NCBI RefSeq assembly: GCF_016587415.1
Contig: NZ_BNJI01000001.1
Span: 6,425,501 to 6,489,500, forward strand
Length of the DNA stretch: 64,000 bases
Reading direction: 5' to 3'
DNA from: Ktedonobacter sp. SOSP1-85
Lineage (GTDB): Bacteria > Chloroflexota > Ktedonobacteria > Ktedonobacterales > Ktedonobacteraceae
A model generated the notes under the pieces. The model made no database searches, was not told where the DNA came from, and saw only the letters and a list, made by a program, of their open reading frames with translations. The stretch's first letter is position 1; every line of letters begins with the position of its first letter. A program made the translations under genes and the position numbers. Shown here piece by piece: positions 36,074-45,548 of this stretch.

Positions 36074-36340
36074 CAGAAACTCGTTCTTTCCAACTCGGGA
36101 AATCACCTATCAGTATTTCGCGTAACCAGAGGTGTTCTTCTGGATCCAAAGCCAAACTAATGGCAGAGATCACATGCTTCTTCCACGCACGCCGCTGTCA
36201 GTGTGTGGGCCACATCCATACGCAAAAGATGCTCGAGGTTTCAACGTCCTCAAGAATCGCCATCAACGCATCGACAGGCAGCAGCTTCTTAATTTCGCAC
36301 ATTAGCCCCAGAATAATCACCTGCTCCGTCGCCGTGGTGC

Positions 36341-37225
36341 TCAGGCCAAGGTGGCTGGCTTGAGCACTTCCTCACACCACTGGCGAAAGCTGGTAGGGGT
36401 GGTGGACTCGGGGGTGCGCGGCTCAGCGTTGTCGATACCGTTGTCCTTGGCCACCATCATATCGACCATGCCCTGCGCCATAGCGTCGGACATTCCGGAT
36501 GCGGTCAGCCTGGCCTTCAGGGCCTCGCCGGGGATCTGTTGGTAGCGCACTGGCTTACCTAGCACCTCCGACATGATCTGCGCCATGTCGTTGAAGGACA
36601 GGTCCTCAGGGCCAAGCACCGGGACGCTGCCCTGTCCACTCCAGGAGTGATCGAGTAGCAGTCTGGTAGCGACGGAGGCGATGTCGCGGGTGGCGCAGGT
36701 TGGGACCCTGCGCTCCCCGGATACCATGTCGAAGAACATACCCTGGCTCTTGATCGACCTGATCTGACGGAGCAGGTTATCCATGTAGGAGGCTATCGTC
36801 AGTGCCCGATAACTGACCCCCGTGCTTGCGATCAGGTCGTCCTTGGCCAGCAACCCCGCCACCAGCCCGGAGTTTTTTTCCACCGCAGTGCCGCGACCGA
36901 GGGCCGAGATCCCAACCACTCGCTTAACCCTCTGACTCTTGAAGGCCTCGCACGCTGGCCTGCTGAAGTCCACGTAGGCGGCCTCGACGCTCGCGGCGTG
37001 GGGGTCCGGGGGTACCACCCAGAATACAGAGTCGGCACCTGCGAACGCCCGGCTGACGACGTCGAGGTCGCCATGCGATCCTTGCACGACCTCGACGCGC
37101 TCACATATGTGCGCGGGAAGGCGAGAGGGATCGCGTACGATCACGCGGATCGGCTCGTTACTATTGAGCAGGTTGTTCAGAACTTGATGGCCGAACTGGC
37201 CTGTAGGTGCGGTGACGACAATCAT
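36341..37225 (-). CDS. NmrA-like NAD(P)-binding oxidoreductase
   Basis: 294 residues from the ATG preceded by GGAGG. An N-terminal Rossmann motif TAPTGQFGHQVLNNLL (TGxxGxxG-type) is followed by RVIVRDPSRLP and GADSVFWVVPP. This places it in the NmrA/SDR atypical group (azoreductase- or quinone-reductase-like QOR2 type). The upstream flank is the end of an IS630 element 60 nt away. The physiological substrate is unknown. Confidence 0.9.
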   Translation of the reverse strand: MIVVTAPTGQFGHQVLNNLLNSNEPIRVIVRDPSRLPAHICERVEVVQGSHGDLDVVSRAFAGADSVFWVVPPDPHAASVEAAYVDFSRPACEAFKSQRVKRVVGISALGRGTAVEKNSGLVAGLLAKDDLIASTGVSYRALTIASYMDNLLRQIRSIKSQGMFFDMVSGERRVPTCATRDIASVATRLLLDHSWSGQGSVPVLGPEDLSFNDMAQIMSEVLGKPVRYQQIPGEALKARLTASGMSDAMAQGMVDMMVAKDNGIDNAEPRTPESTTPTSFRQWCEEVLKPATLA

Positions 37226-37288
37226 GAAAACTACCTCCAAGGTTGTGAAACCCCTTTTTCCCGTATGAGAAATACCTGTTTGTGTCTA

Positions 37289-38705
37289 GTGGGTCACTTG
37301 CCAAGTCCTATGGCATTGCCGATGTGCCGGTAATACCGCACGGAACGAATGCGTCGCGGCAACACGTACTGAGTGGTCGCTCCTGATCCTCCCTGCCGGT
37401 GACGACGGGCATACGCCCGATCACGGCGGGCATGGCGCTTGCCTCCCCAGGTGAATGGCGTGGGATGACGATTCCACCCTTCGATCGTGTCAGCAAGCCA
37501 ATCTTTGAGGATCTCCACATCGTAGATATGATGTCCCTCCAAAGCTCGTCGGATGAGAATGCGCTGCACGGATTCGGCCATGTTGAGCCAGGAACCAGCA
37601 CAAGGCGTGTACAAGAGCCCAATGCCATGTTCTCCACACCAACTCACCAGATCGCGACTGTAGTGGCCTGCGAGATTATCCAAAATGAGCAGCATACGCA
37701 AGGGAGGGTACATCCGATCCAGTTGCTCCGCCGCAGGAAACGGGTCCCAATCTTGCCACCGCCGCCCTTCTGGTACCAGTTCTGGGGCAGGCGGACATTG
37801 CTTGAGAATGGCCTCCAATTCCTCCTTGAGCCAGGGATGCAAGATGGCATTCGTGCTTTGATCAACGGGTTTGGCTCGCAGTTCACCAGTGGCTGGCCGA
37901 AACAAGGTCAAGAATTTGCAGGTCTTGCCACGAATGTATTGATGGTCCTGGCGGCCCGGAGTTCCCTCTAGCTGCCAGGCGTAACCAGGAAGAGGAATAG
38001 TTTGATAGGGACCTGCCTCATCTTCACACCACAAGGGTAAACCGAGCCGTTCTGCCAGCACATAGGCTCGCTCTATCGCCGTTTTTTTTCCTGTGTATAG
38101 GGATCTTCCTTTTGGTAGACCGTCCCGTCTTTTCCTTTTTTGAGCGTTCTGCCAGTATGGCACCAGGTGCGATCTTTCTGCCAACTGTAGCCAGCCTCGT
38201 GCAACGTATGCAGGATCGTGAAAGTGCTTACCTTTGGCAAGCCATCGCTGGCCTGACGCAGGGCGGGTTGCAGCAACGTGAGTGACCAGGTTGCTGTGGC
38301 ATCCTCCTTGCGGTCAGGAGTTCGGTGGGCCTCTTGCAAAATCCGTGTCCGTTCCGCTGGCCCGTACGTTCGATGGGGTCCCGGCCTGGGCAAATCGTCC
38401 AGGGCTAAGATTCCCAAGCTGTTACATCGCCTGGTCACCTTTGTGACTGGATCGTGGCCTTTCCAGCCGGCGAGGCGTGCTGCGCGCGCTCAAGCTTTTC
38501 CCCTCAGCCACTGCCAGTAAAGCCACTGCTCGCTGATGGCGGATACGCGGCTCACTTGAGGCTCGACTCACTCGCTGTAATTCCTTCTGTTCCTCTTCGG
38601 TCAATGCTCTCAACGGTTCCGATGCTAAACGCGACATCTCCGGGCTCCGTCCATATGGTTTTTCTCAGCTTCTCACATTCCTGTCGCAAATAGCAAGTGA
38701 CCCAC
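37289..38705 (-). mobile_element. IS630 family element with TA duplication
   Basis: Exact terminal inverted repeats GTGGGTCACTTGC (37289-37301) and GCAAGTGACCCAC (38693-38705), each flanked by TA (37287-37288 and 38706-38707), the target duplicated by IS630/Tc1 elements. The internal transposase gene is frameshifted. Confidence 0.9.
37294..38637 (-). pseudogene. IS630 transposase, frameshifted
   Basis: The N-terminal helix-turn-helix part starts at 38637 (LRALTEEEQKELQRVSRASS), shifts frame near 38430 into TRRCNSLGILALDDLPRPGP, and again near 38160-38090 into the catalytic part. That part has DDE residues in WCEDEAGPY, LILDNLAGHYS and SWLNMAESVQRI, all present. Two frameshifts prevent a full-length product, although the DDE frame alone is a 296-codon open frame. 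Confidence 0.88.
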
Positions 38706-38911
38706 TAGTGCAATCTCAGGAGACCTAATGTGTAAGAGGGAGCGTCCCTCATCTTCGTTGACACAGGAACCCTGGCTCTATTGCACTACAGGTCTCTGGA
38801 ACCTGCACTAGCGCTGACTTTCGCAGGAAGGATACTCTAAAAAGAGAGCCCCTTCAAGAGTCATTTTTGCAAATTTCATGGTATCATTTGCTGGAGGCTT
38901 CCTTTTCAAGC

Positions 38912-39071
38912 ATGGCAAAAAGACGACACGCACTTCAAAACATAGCAAATCTTGCCCTCAATCGCACCTTCACGATGCCATTGTATCGCCAGTTGTATGA
39001 TCGACTGCGTCATGCCATCCTCAGTGGTCAATTGCATCCAGGTCAAGTCCTCCCTCCCATCAACACGGGTT
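38912..39071 (+). pseudogene. MocR regulator 5' fragment, diverged copy
   Basis: ATG 38912 starts MAKRRHALQNIANLALNRTF, then LRHAILSGQLHPGQVLPPIN. This is nearly the N-terminal DNA-binding part of the MocR protein at 52351-53862, including about 45 bp upstream of the start. After about 53 codons it runs into an IS110 remnant of opposite orientation. Confidence 0.85.
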
Positions 39072-39325
39072 CTGGCAAGCGAATATTTTCCGTTGTTTTA
39101 GCACATACTGCGGATCAAAGTCCTCCCTGTTTTTCATGCAAGCCCAGACCAAGTGCAGCAGCTTGCAGGTGGCAGCACAGCGGGCAACCTTCATTGGCAG
39201 GTCCTCAACTCGCAACCGATCATAGAACTGCTTGATTACAGGATTGTACTGGGCGGCGCTTAAGCTGGTAAGAGAGACGGCTGTACGGAGGGCGGCATTG
39301 CCTGTATGTCCGAGTTGTCTTGGAA
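39072..39325 (-). pseudogene. IS110 family transposase C-terminal remnant
   Basis: Minus strand reads LGHTGNAALRTAVSLTSLSA, then FYDRLRVEDLPMKVARCAA and CKLLHLVWACMKN. This is the conserved end of the Transposase_20 domain of IS110/IS1111 elements. It differs from the intact IS110 at 21328. The rest of the gene is missing. Confidence 0.7.
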
Positions 39326-39927
39326 CCAGGGGCAGGTTTGTCTAAGTTCGTCATACGTGGTCAAAGCCACAGGATACGGTACAAACTTGAACCAGCCCAG
39401 GATAATGAGGGACTCTCTTACGTTCGCAGTCATGCCGAGGCTCGTACCTCGTCCTCACCATCATCTTGGAACCGATGTGCCTCTATACGAACTATCACCC
39501 ATAAGGGCTAGTGGGCAAGACCATCAGGTTCGTAGTTGATACCAGCCAGTCGAGATTCTCGGCATAGTGTATCGCTGTACTCAATTTCCTCTATAATCAT
39601 TAATATAATGATACGCCCGCTTCTTTTTCTTCTATTGCTTTAATTGTCAAAATAAGGAAAGTGATTTTTTGTAATCTTTTTGTTTCGAGGAGTGTATTTG
39701 TGTTTCTCTTTGCTTCATTTTATCTCGACAATAAGAATTATATTGGTTATACTTAGCAATACATCCAACCTCCAATTTATGAAAGGGGAAAACTACTAAA
39801 GCAGAAATGTTGAGATGGCCTTCTTGGGAAGTTACCAGAGAGGGTCAATGGAGAGAAGAACCTGAACGGTTGTATTTTTAGCTTTATTGCATTTGCATGC
39901 ATCTATTTATGAGAGAGAGGATTCTTT
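39326..39927. other. Non-coding stretch
   Basis: No convincing gene. AT-rich, with likely promoter sequence for the C39-type gene in the last 200 bp; left part may be a degraded IS110 end. Confidence 0.4.
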
Positions 39928-40878
39928 GTGAAAAGCCACTCCCCTTTTTCCCTTGCTCGATGCGGTAAGCAGGCGCTGTTTGCCCTATTTTTACTGTTGA
40001 TGTGTTTCCTTCATGTTCCCGTTGCCCATGCAAGCTTGCTTGCACCCGCCTCGACTGGTCCTGGTCAAGGTATACAGCCGGGTCAATTGTTGACTGGAGG
40101 AAAGGGGCACCAGAAACAGAATTCCACCTTCTTGCAGCAAAAAAATCAGTGGAAACCACACGTTGTACTGGCTTCACAGGCTCACCTGAGCTATTCTCCG
40201 GCACAATATGTCAGTGAGCCTGCTTATACCGGTACCGATTCGGCTGGACGCGGCTATACCGATAAATATTTCTGGAATGAGTGTGGACCAGGCGCCTCAA
40301 CAGCCACGCTGGGGTACTGGGGCGTCAATCTCAAAAAGGGGGCGCACACATACCGTGATCCTTACACCACGACAACATGGAATGATACCAATTACACTTC
40401 CTATGTCCAGTATATTGCGACGCAGAGCCATCCCTCAGCTTTTACTTCAGCTGGCGAGATGAGCTACCAGAGCTATCCGAACGCTTATGCTACCTTCGAT
40501 GATGTCAGGGATGTTTTAAACTGGGAAGCGTCGGGCCATAGCTCCAGCTATTTCAACTATTTCTATGCAGTGCTTGGCGTAGATAGCTTGACCAAGGCGA
40601 GCTTTAAGAATGATGTGCAGCAAGATATTGCCTTGAGCAAGAAGCCGCTCATTGTTTCTGTCAATGACAACGTCCTGCCGGATTGGATCAACTCGCCTGG
40701 AACAAGCCATTTTATCACCATCCTCGGGTACGATTTCACCAATAACACCATGACCTACTCTGAGACCTGCGGGCAGAAGTCTTGTAATACACAGGGCACA
40801 GGCGTTTACACCATTACTATTGATCAACTCTGGAGTGGGATGGTCTATGATAATGGCAATGGTGGCATTGTCTGGTAA
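39928..40878 (+). CDS. Secreted C39-like cysteine peptidase-fold protein
   Basis: 316 residues with a GTG start. The N-terminal signal peptide (ALFALFLLLMCFLHVPVAHA, cleavage after about 35) exports it. A Peptidase_C39_2 domain follows: the catalytic Cys in WNECGPGASTATLGYWG (C119) and the His in TSHFITILGYDF (H261, with D269 after it). C39 domains cleave double-glycine leaders in ABC exporters, but stand-alone secreted forms like this have varied or unknown roles. The next gene is a lipoprotein on the same strand. Confidence 0.88.
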   Translation: MKSHSPFSLARCGKQALFALFLLLMCFLHVPVAHASLLAPASTGPGQGIQPGQLLTGGKGHQKQNSTFLQQKNQWKPHVVLASQAHLSYSPAQYVSEPAYTGTDSAGRGYTDKYFWNECGPGASTATLGYWGVNLKKGAHTYRDPYTTTTWNDTNYTSYVQYIATQSHPSAFTSAGEMSYQSYPNAYATFDDVRDVLNWEASGHSSSYFNYFYAVLGVDSLTKASFKNDVQQDIALSKKPLIVSVNDNVLPDWINSPGTSHFITILGYDFTNNTMTYSETCGQKSCNTQGTGVYTITIDQLWSGMVYDNGNGGIVW

Positions 40879-40911
40879 CAAAGTTTTCTGGTGAAAGAAG
40901 AGATTTACCCT

Positions 40912-42042
40912 ATGAGCAAAGGCACGCGGTCGTCTACCTGGCTGCAACTCATGGCAGGCCTCTGCATTCTCGGCCTCGTCCTGCTTTTGACAGCCTGTGG
41001 AGAGCATCCAGCAGCAGTTTCACAGATTAAAGCGACACCACAGGCAAGCGCGACGCCGAATCCTGATGCGCACATCGTCCCGGCTTTTATCGACGATAAA
41101 ACTGGGCCAGGCTCAAGAGCTGTGCCGCAATTTGCCTATGACAGGCAGCACAAGACACTTGTGCTCTTGGGTGGCAAGAGCTTCAATGGCTATTTACAGG
41201 ATACGTGGACCTGGGATGGGCATGCCTGGACGCAACAGCATCCCGCGACCTCGCCAGGACCCATTCTTGGGGCCAGTATGGCCTATGATGATGCCACGGG
41301 TCTCGTCGTGCTCTTCGGCGGCTCTCCCATTTTCGGTTCAGCTACGAGTGATACGTGGACCTGGGATGGCAGCACCTGGACCCAGATGCATCCTAGCATC
41401 GCTCCACCACCACGCAGGGATGCCACTCTGGTGTATGATGCAGCGATTGGGCAGCTTGTCCTCTTTGGGGGGTATGGAACGGACACGAAATCTCCCTTGA
41501 ACGATACGTGGACCTGGGATGGGCAGACCTGGACTCAGCAGCATCCCGCTACTTCTCCTTCAGCCCGCTTGAATGCAAGCATGGCCTATGATGCTGCCAT
41601 GCGCACGGTGGTGCTTTTCGGGGGAGATGACATGGGCGCACCCATTCCCCTCTTGAACGATACGTGGACCTGGGATGGCACGACGTGGACCCAACAACAT
41701 CCCGTCACCTCTCCCGAGGTGCGTTTCACCAACGATGGGACCTTATATGGAGCCTACCCCTCTCCCACTGCTATGGTCCTGGATGAGGCTTCCCAACAGG
41801 TGATCCTGACGCTGGCGGGAGGTGAAGATTCTGATAAACAGAAAATCCAGGTTTCCTGGGCCTGGAATGGAAGAACCTGGACTCAACAGTCAGTACAACA
41901 TCTTCCAGAACAAAAGATGTACCTGTTCTTTAGTGCGGCGCAGAAAACCGTCTATGCTTTTGCCACTTCCATCACTATGAGTACATTCAATGATAGCTTA
42001 TGGCGGTGGAACGGCAAAACATGGCAATCCCCTACAGGGTAA
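40912..42042 (+). CDS. Kelch-repeat lipoprotein
   Basis: 376 residues from the ATG at 40912. A signal peptide with lipobox LVLLLTACG anchors it outside the membrane. The body has about five kelch-type beta-propeller blades with the repeated DTWTWDGxxWTQxHPxTSP and MAYDxxxxxVVLFGG units. Such propellers mediate binding; no catalytic site is seen. A strong terminator follows at 42064-42101. It may be expressed together with the C39-type protein upstream. Confidence 0.92.
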   Translation: MSKGTRSSTWLQLMAGLCILGLVLLLTACGEHPAAVSQIKATPQASATPNPDAHIVPAFIDDKTGPGSRAVPQFAYDRQHKTLVLLGGKSFNGYLQDTWTWDGHAWTQQHPATSPGPILGASMAYDDATGLVVLFGGSPIFGSATSDTWTWDGSTWTQMHPSIAPPPRRDATLVYDAAIGQLVLFGGYGTDTKSPLNDTWTWDGQTWTQQHPATSPSARLNASMAYDAAMRTVVLFGGDDMGAPIPLLNDTWTWDGTTWTQQHPVTSPEVRFTNDGTLYGAYPSPTAMVLDEASQQVILTLAGGEDSDKQKIQVSWAWNGRTWTQQSVQHLPEQKMYLFFSAAQKTVYAFATSITMSTFNDSLWRWNGKTWQSPTG

Positions 42043-42063
42043 GTTTTGAGAGCTCTAGAGCTT

Positions 42064-42101
42064 AGATCAATGCGGAGGCATAATTGCCTCCGCATTGATC
42101 T
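42064..42101 (+). terminator. Strong terminator hairpin after the kelch gene
   Basis: A perfect 17-bp stem (arms AGATCAATGCGGAGGCA and its complement) with a TAAT loop, followed by TCTTATCGTTTTTC. It also overlaps the 3' end of the converging epimerase remnant. Confidence 0.8.
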
Positions 42102-42738
42102 TCTTATCGTTTTTCTTGTTGTCTTCGACTGCTAGAGTTTCCTCCTTGCCCCGTTCGAGGGCTGCGACTGTGGCGGCTGCCGCATCTTCCAGATAAAACC
42201 AGGAGGTGACCGCGCGGCCCCCATCAGGCAGAGGAAGGCTTCGGCGACGCAGGTTCTCCAGGAGAGGGACGAGAGATGCTGGCCCATAAAAGTATCCATA
42301 GCGCAGCGATATCCCCTCGATCCAGTCTGCTTGGGTCGCTTCCCAGATCTGTCGCTCCAATGAGCGGAACCCGGCCACGTGCCGTTCGAGTTGGGAAGAA
42401 CTTCCAGCAGGTGCGAACGGACCATCTTCAGTGATGACCTTTTCGCCCCAGTCACCGTAGCCGTAGCCTAACGTCATCGACTCCGCTACGAACCTGCGTG
42501 CTCCTACCTCCCTGGCGGCAGCGAGCAGATTCGTGGTTCCAGCATCGCGCAGCGCGTTGGTGGCATACATATCCTGATGACGCAGAGGCGTCTTCTTGAG
42601 CGCGGTCAGCGCATGAATGACGGCGTCGGCTTGCACCGCTCTGAGCAGGTCGTCGCGATCCATCACATTTGCCAGGATCGGGTGAGCGCCAAGGTGAGAG
42701 AGGTGATCCATACTCTCAAGAGAGGCATCAAAAGTCAT
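42067..42738 (-). pseudogene. NAD(P)-dependent epimerase/dehydratase, truncated at both ends
   Basis: 223 codons. The SDR core is present (ADAVIHALTALKKTP, NALRDAGTTNLLAAAREVG, ISLRYGYFYGPAS, and FYLEDAAAATVAALE), but the N-terminal GxxGxxG nucleotide loop is missing; the first residues already correspond to the second half of the Rossmann fold. The C-terminus runs into the 42.06-kb hairpin. The 5' side is a TnpB-element right-end relic, suggesting deletion by transposition. Confidence 0.75.
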
Positions 42739-42794
42739 GTAAAGGGAAACGGTCTGTGCTCAAGCTCACTGTGTGAAATGTGGGTTAAGAGTCA

Positions 42795-42820
42795 GGGCTT
42801 GAGCCGTGGGGAGTCGTCAC
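42795..42820 (+). ncRNA. TnpB-element right-end relic
   Basis: GGCTTGAGCC hairpin core followed by GTGGGGAGTCGTCAC (42806-42820), identical to 36059-36073. The outer left stem arm is degraded. No TnpB frame remains in 42740-43130. Confidence 0.45.
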
Positions 42821-43137
42821 GTAGAAACCCAGGTGCAAGAGAGCATCGATTTCAGACATGGTATCGATGGGAGGACACCTACTCCCCTGGAGATTGGGCT
42901 TTGGGCAATCCAGTTCTAGCCATAGCACGCGGAGCTTACGGCACCTCAGCTTACATGCCTTCCGCTGACCACCGCTGTTCCATAATAGGCTCTTTTTCCC
43001 TCCATCTTTCGATTTCAGGTGGTTAGGCGCTCCAAGAACCTCCCTCTAAGTTTTTCCCGGTTGCACTGGGGATCTATCAAGCGCGACACGGCGCACATAT
43101 AACACGTCACCAGACGCAAAGGAGCGGGCACCAACGA

Positions 43138-43329
43138 CACCAGAGTGGAAACGTGGACATGACGCTGTCGATTTTTGGGGAATTCCTCTGCTGATGAGAG
43201 AACCTTTTTCTTGGCCAGTTGCTGAGAAATCGCCTGAAGAGGCCAAAAGAGGAGATATGTATCAGCAATGCAATCGCGAGAATACTTACCCGAAAATCGA
43301 CAGCGTCATGTTCACGTTTCCACCAGTGG
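43138..43329. mobile_element. MITE-like element with 31-bp inverted repeats
   Basis: GTGGAAACGTGGACATGACG (43145 onward, 31 nt) matches the reverse complement of 43293-43323 with one mismatch; weaker pairing extends outward. The ~190-bp unit has no gene. Confidence 0.75.
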
Positions 43330-43341
43330 CGAGTTCAGTCC

Positions 43342-43827
43342 TCAGCTCACCGCTTTCTTCACGAGCGCAGCGATCTTCGCCTCTTCTGCAGCAGTCAACT
43401 CCTTCAGCGCGAAGGCGACCGGCCACAGGGTGCCTTCGTCGAGGTTCGCGCTGTCGTTGAAGCCGAACGTGGCGTACCTCGTCTTGAACTTGTGCGCGGG
43501 TTGGAAGAAGCAGACGACCTTGTCGTCCTTGGCATACGCGGGCATCCCGTACCAGAGCTTCGGCGAGAGGGCTGGCGCGCTGGCTTTGATGATCGCATGG
43601 AGCCGCTCGCCGAGGGCGCGATCCGGTTCCGGCATCTCGGCGATCTTCGCGAGCACGTCGCTTTCCCCTTCCGCCTTGTTCTTGTTGGCGCGCGCTTCCG
43701 CCTTCTGCTCTTTGGCGCGCTCCTTCATCGCGGCTCGTTCCTCGTCTGAGAATCCCTTGGACTTCTTGTTGATCGCGGCGGTGCTCTTGGTGGACTCCTG
43801 TGTAACTTTCTTTTCAGACTGGCTCAT
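43342..43827 (-). CDS. DUF1801 (YdhG-like) family protein
   Basis: 161 residues. The N-terminal ~60 residues are very rich in K, E and A (ERAAMKERAKEQKAEARANK) and probably helical. The C-terminal DUF1801 fold follows: LAKIAEMPEPDRALGERLHAIIKASAPAL, LWYGMPAYAKDDKVVCFF. Related to iron-chaperone-like YdhG proteins, function unclear. More GC-rich than its neighbours, suggesting transfer. GAGGAGATTTTT precedes the ATG. Confidence 0.88.
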   Translation of the reverse strand: MSQSEKKVTQESTKSTAAINKKSKGFSDEERAAMKERAKEQKAEARANKNKAEGESDVLAKIAEMPEPDRALGERLHAIIKASAPALSPKLWYGMPAYAKDDKVVCFFQPAHKFKTRYATFGFNDSANLDEGTLWPVAFALKELTAAEEAKIAALVKKAVS

Positions 43828-44049
43828 AAAAATCTCCTCACCTTTACTTAGGTTAAAACCTCACCGCAGTTCGACTGCGGACTTATGCTATTCTCGTCAT
43901 GTGACGCCTCATGTGGCAGTTAAGCCGCGGGCGGCGTTTCTTCAAGTGTGCTCTCTCAGATTTAGCATCCTTGGGGCATCGGCTCTCCGGCCTCCATTAA
44001 CATCTTCATGTCACCCCGCTTAGCGTTGTAATCTCCGGCCTGTTTCTAC

Positions 44050-44502
44050 TTAAGAGCCTTGCTCGCTCTTCCATCTTTTCCGTATTGGCTTACCAGTATC
44101 AGAGTATATCGTTGAAAACGCGCTTTCTACAGTCAACTCGAATAAAATGTAATGATCCTGCGGCTGATACCCATATGTAGTAGCAAGCTCCCGCATGGCG
44201 GGACTATCAGTGAAAAGAGCATGCCCTACCAGCCAAAACTCTCCTTCACCACCATCATTGCTACTTACCCAACAATGCAACGAATAGCCAGAACCACGCT
44301 GTAAATCATGCCCTTTCGGAGAGGTTGGCTCCATAAACAAGAAAAGATGCCCCTCGCCTATAATTGGCGTCACAGGATGAACTCGGGGCATTCCGTCAGC
44401 ACGAACGGTTGCCAGATATGCTGGACCACTTTTTAATCGAGCCTCGCCAAAGGCAGAGAGTTCTGGTTCAGCGAGCGCAAAATCTTGCCAGGACTGTTTC
44501 AT
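44050..44502 (-). CDS. Pyridoxamine 5'-phosphate oxidase family protein
   Basis: 150 residues with a split beta-barrel FMN-binding fold: AYLATVRADGMPRVHPVTPII, HLFLFMEPTSPKGHDLQRGSG, SLHCWVSSNDGG. The family includes F420- and FMN-dependent reductases and heme-binding proteins rather than true PdxH. AGGAG precedes the ATG. The 200-bp GC-rich gap on its 5' side (44524-44700) has no recognisable gene. Confidence 0.88.
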   Translation of the reverse strand: MKQSWQDFALAEPELSAFGEARLKSGPAYLATVRADGMPRVHPVTPIIGEGHLFLFMEPTSPKGHDLQRGSGYSLHCWVSSNDGGEGEFWLVGHALFTDSPAMRELATTYGYQPQDHYILFELTVESAFSTIYSDTGKPIRKRWKSEQGS

Positions 44503-44702
44503 ACATTCTCCTGATTTTTCTGCTCAACTTAGAGTCAATCGGCGCGACGCCTCGCATGATCCAGTTTCGCGCCGATGTGCCCGGCGGCACGCGTCTGAGC
44601 AGTTATGACCTGCTCTCTGTCTGGTGGGAGCGGCTGCCGGCTCCCACGGTTGGTCACCGCGATCATGGCAATGATGATCGCGTAGCGCGATCGCGGAGGC
44701 GA

Positions 44703-45080
44703 CTAGGATTGAACCATCAGCCACCGGTTGCCATCGGGATCACGGAGGTCAAACCACTTGACGCCAGACCCCGGGCCATACAGGTCATCCTTCACTTCGT
44801 TGACCTTGACGTCCTTTGCTTTGAGCTCGTTGTACGCCGCTTCAATATTTGAAGTCGAGAGATAGAGATTCATCGTACCAGGTTTCATGTGTTCATGCAT
44901 CGTCGACAGCGTCAAAGAGGCACCTCCTCCTGGGAGCGAAAGCGAGACCCAGTGGTAATCGCCTTGTCCGTAGTCTTGGGTGACAGACCAGCCCAATTGC
45001 TCCGCGTAGAACGCTTTGGCCTTCGCCATATCAGTGACTGCCATCATCACCATCAGGATTTTTTCATCAGCCATTGTCAT
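44703..45080 (-). CDS. VOC (glyoxalase/bleomycin-resistance) family protein
   Basis: 125 residues from the ATG at 45080. One complete VOC module of two beta-alpha-beta-beta-beta units: MVMMAVTDMAKAKAFYAEQLGW, and FDLRDPDGNRWLMVQS. Possible metal ligands H and E occur at the usual places, but only some are obvious. Single-module proteins of this type act as dimers in drug binding or small-molecule chemistry. Confidence 0.9.
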   Translation of the reverse strand: MTMADEKILMVMMAVTDMAKAKAFYAEQLGWSVTQDYGQGDYHWVSLSLPGGGASLTLSTMHEHMKPGTMNLYLSTSNIEAAYNELKAKDVKVNEVKDDLYGPGSGVKWFDLRDPDGNRWLMVQS

Positions 45081-45139
45081 AACCAACCTTTCAATTGTTG
45101 TAAAACAGTGATTTCCTAACTTGAATTGAGCATACATGC

Positions 45140-45355
45140 TCAAGCATCATTCTTCTTGCTCTCGCTCGTTTCAAGTGAGAGCAGCGTCAGACCAAGACGG
45201 ACAATCTGTAGGAGCACTCCATGCAGCGCGGCCTGATCCGGCAACGTCCCCGAGAGCAGCGTTGTCCCGGTTTCCTGCTGTTCGATGCAGAGCCCGCCAA
45301 AGCGGTCTTGCCAGGACGGGTCCAGGTGTCCCTGGATCCGTATCATGTAGAACAT
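45140..45355 (-). CDS. Small conserved protein paired with the LuxR-type regulator
   Basis: 71 residues from the ATG at 45355 (GGAGGAGG upstream). Blocks IRIQGHLDPSWQDRFGGL, TTLLSGTLPDQAALHGVLL and LGLTLLSLETSES match residues 1-66 of the dehalogenase fusion at 9384 almost position by position. The pattern DQAALxGxLLxI is familiar from many small uncharacterised actinobacterial and Chloroflexota proteins. It lies about 195 nt downstream of the regulator gene on the same strand. Function unknown; an adaptor or effector of the regulator is a guess. Confidence 0.75.
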   Translation of the reverse strand: MFYMIRIQGHLDPSWQDRFGGLCIEQQETGTTLLSGTLPDQAALHGVLLQIVRLGLTLLSLETSESKKNDA

Positions 45356-45548
45356 CTGCCTCCTCCGCATTCTGCGCGTTTCACGGCCTTCGCGCCGTGC
45401 TCGGAAAAGCGAACCAGTAAGATCACCAGGATCACCTCCCTGCGTCTTCACAAAGAATAGCAGAACGCGAGGCATTCCACAGTCGCCAAAAGGATGCCAA
45501 AGGGAGTAGTTGCCTGAGGAGAAAGACCACCTGTTGGGAGGAATCTCG

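Noticed and set aside
44524..44702. GC-rich stretch between the PNPOx and VOC genes with short open frames
   Set aside because: No recognisable protein in any frame.
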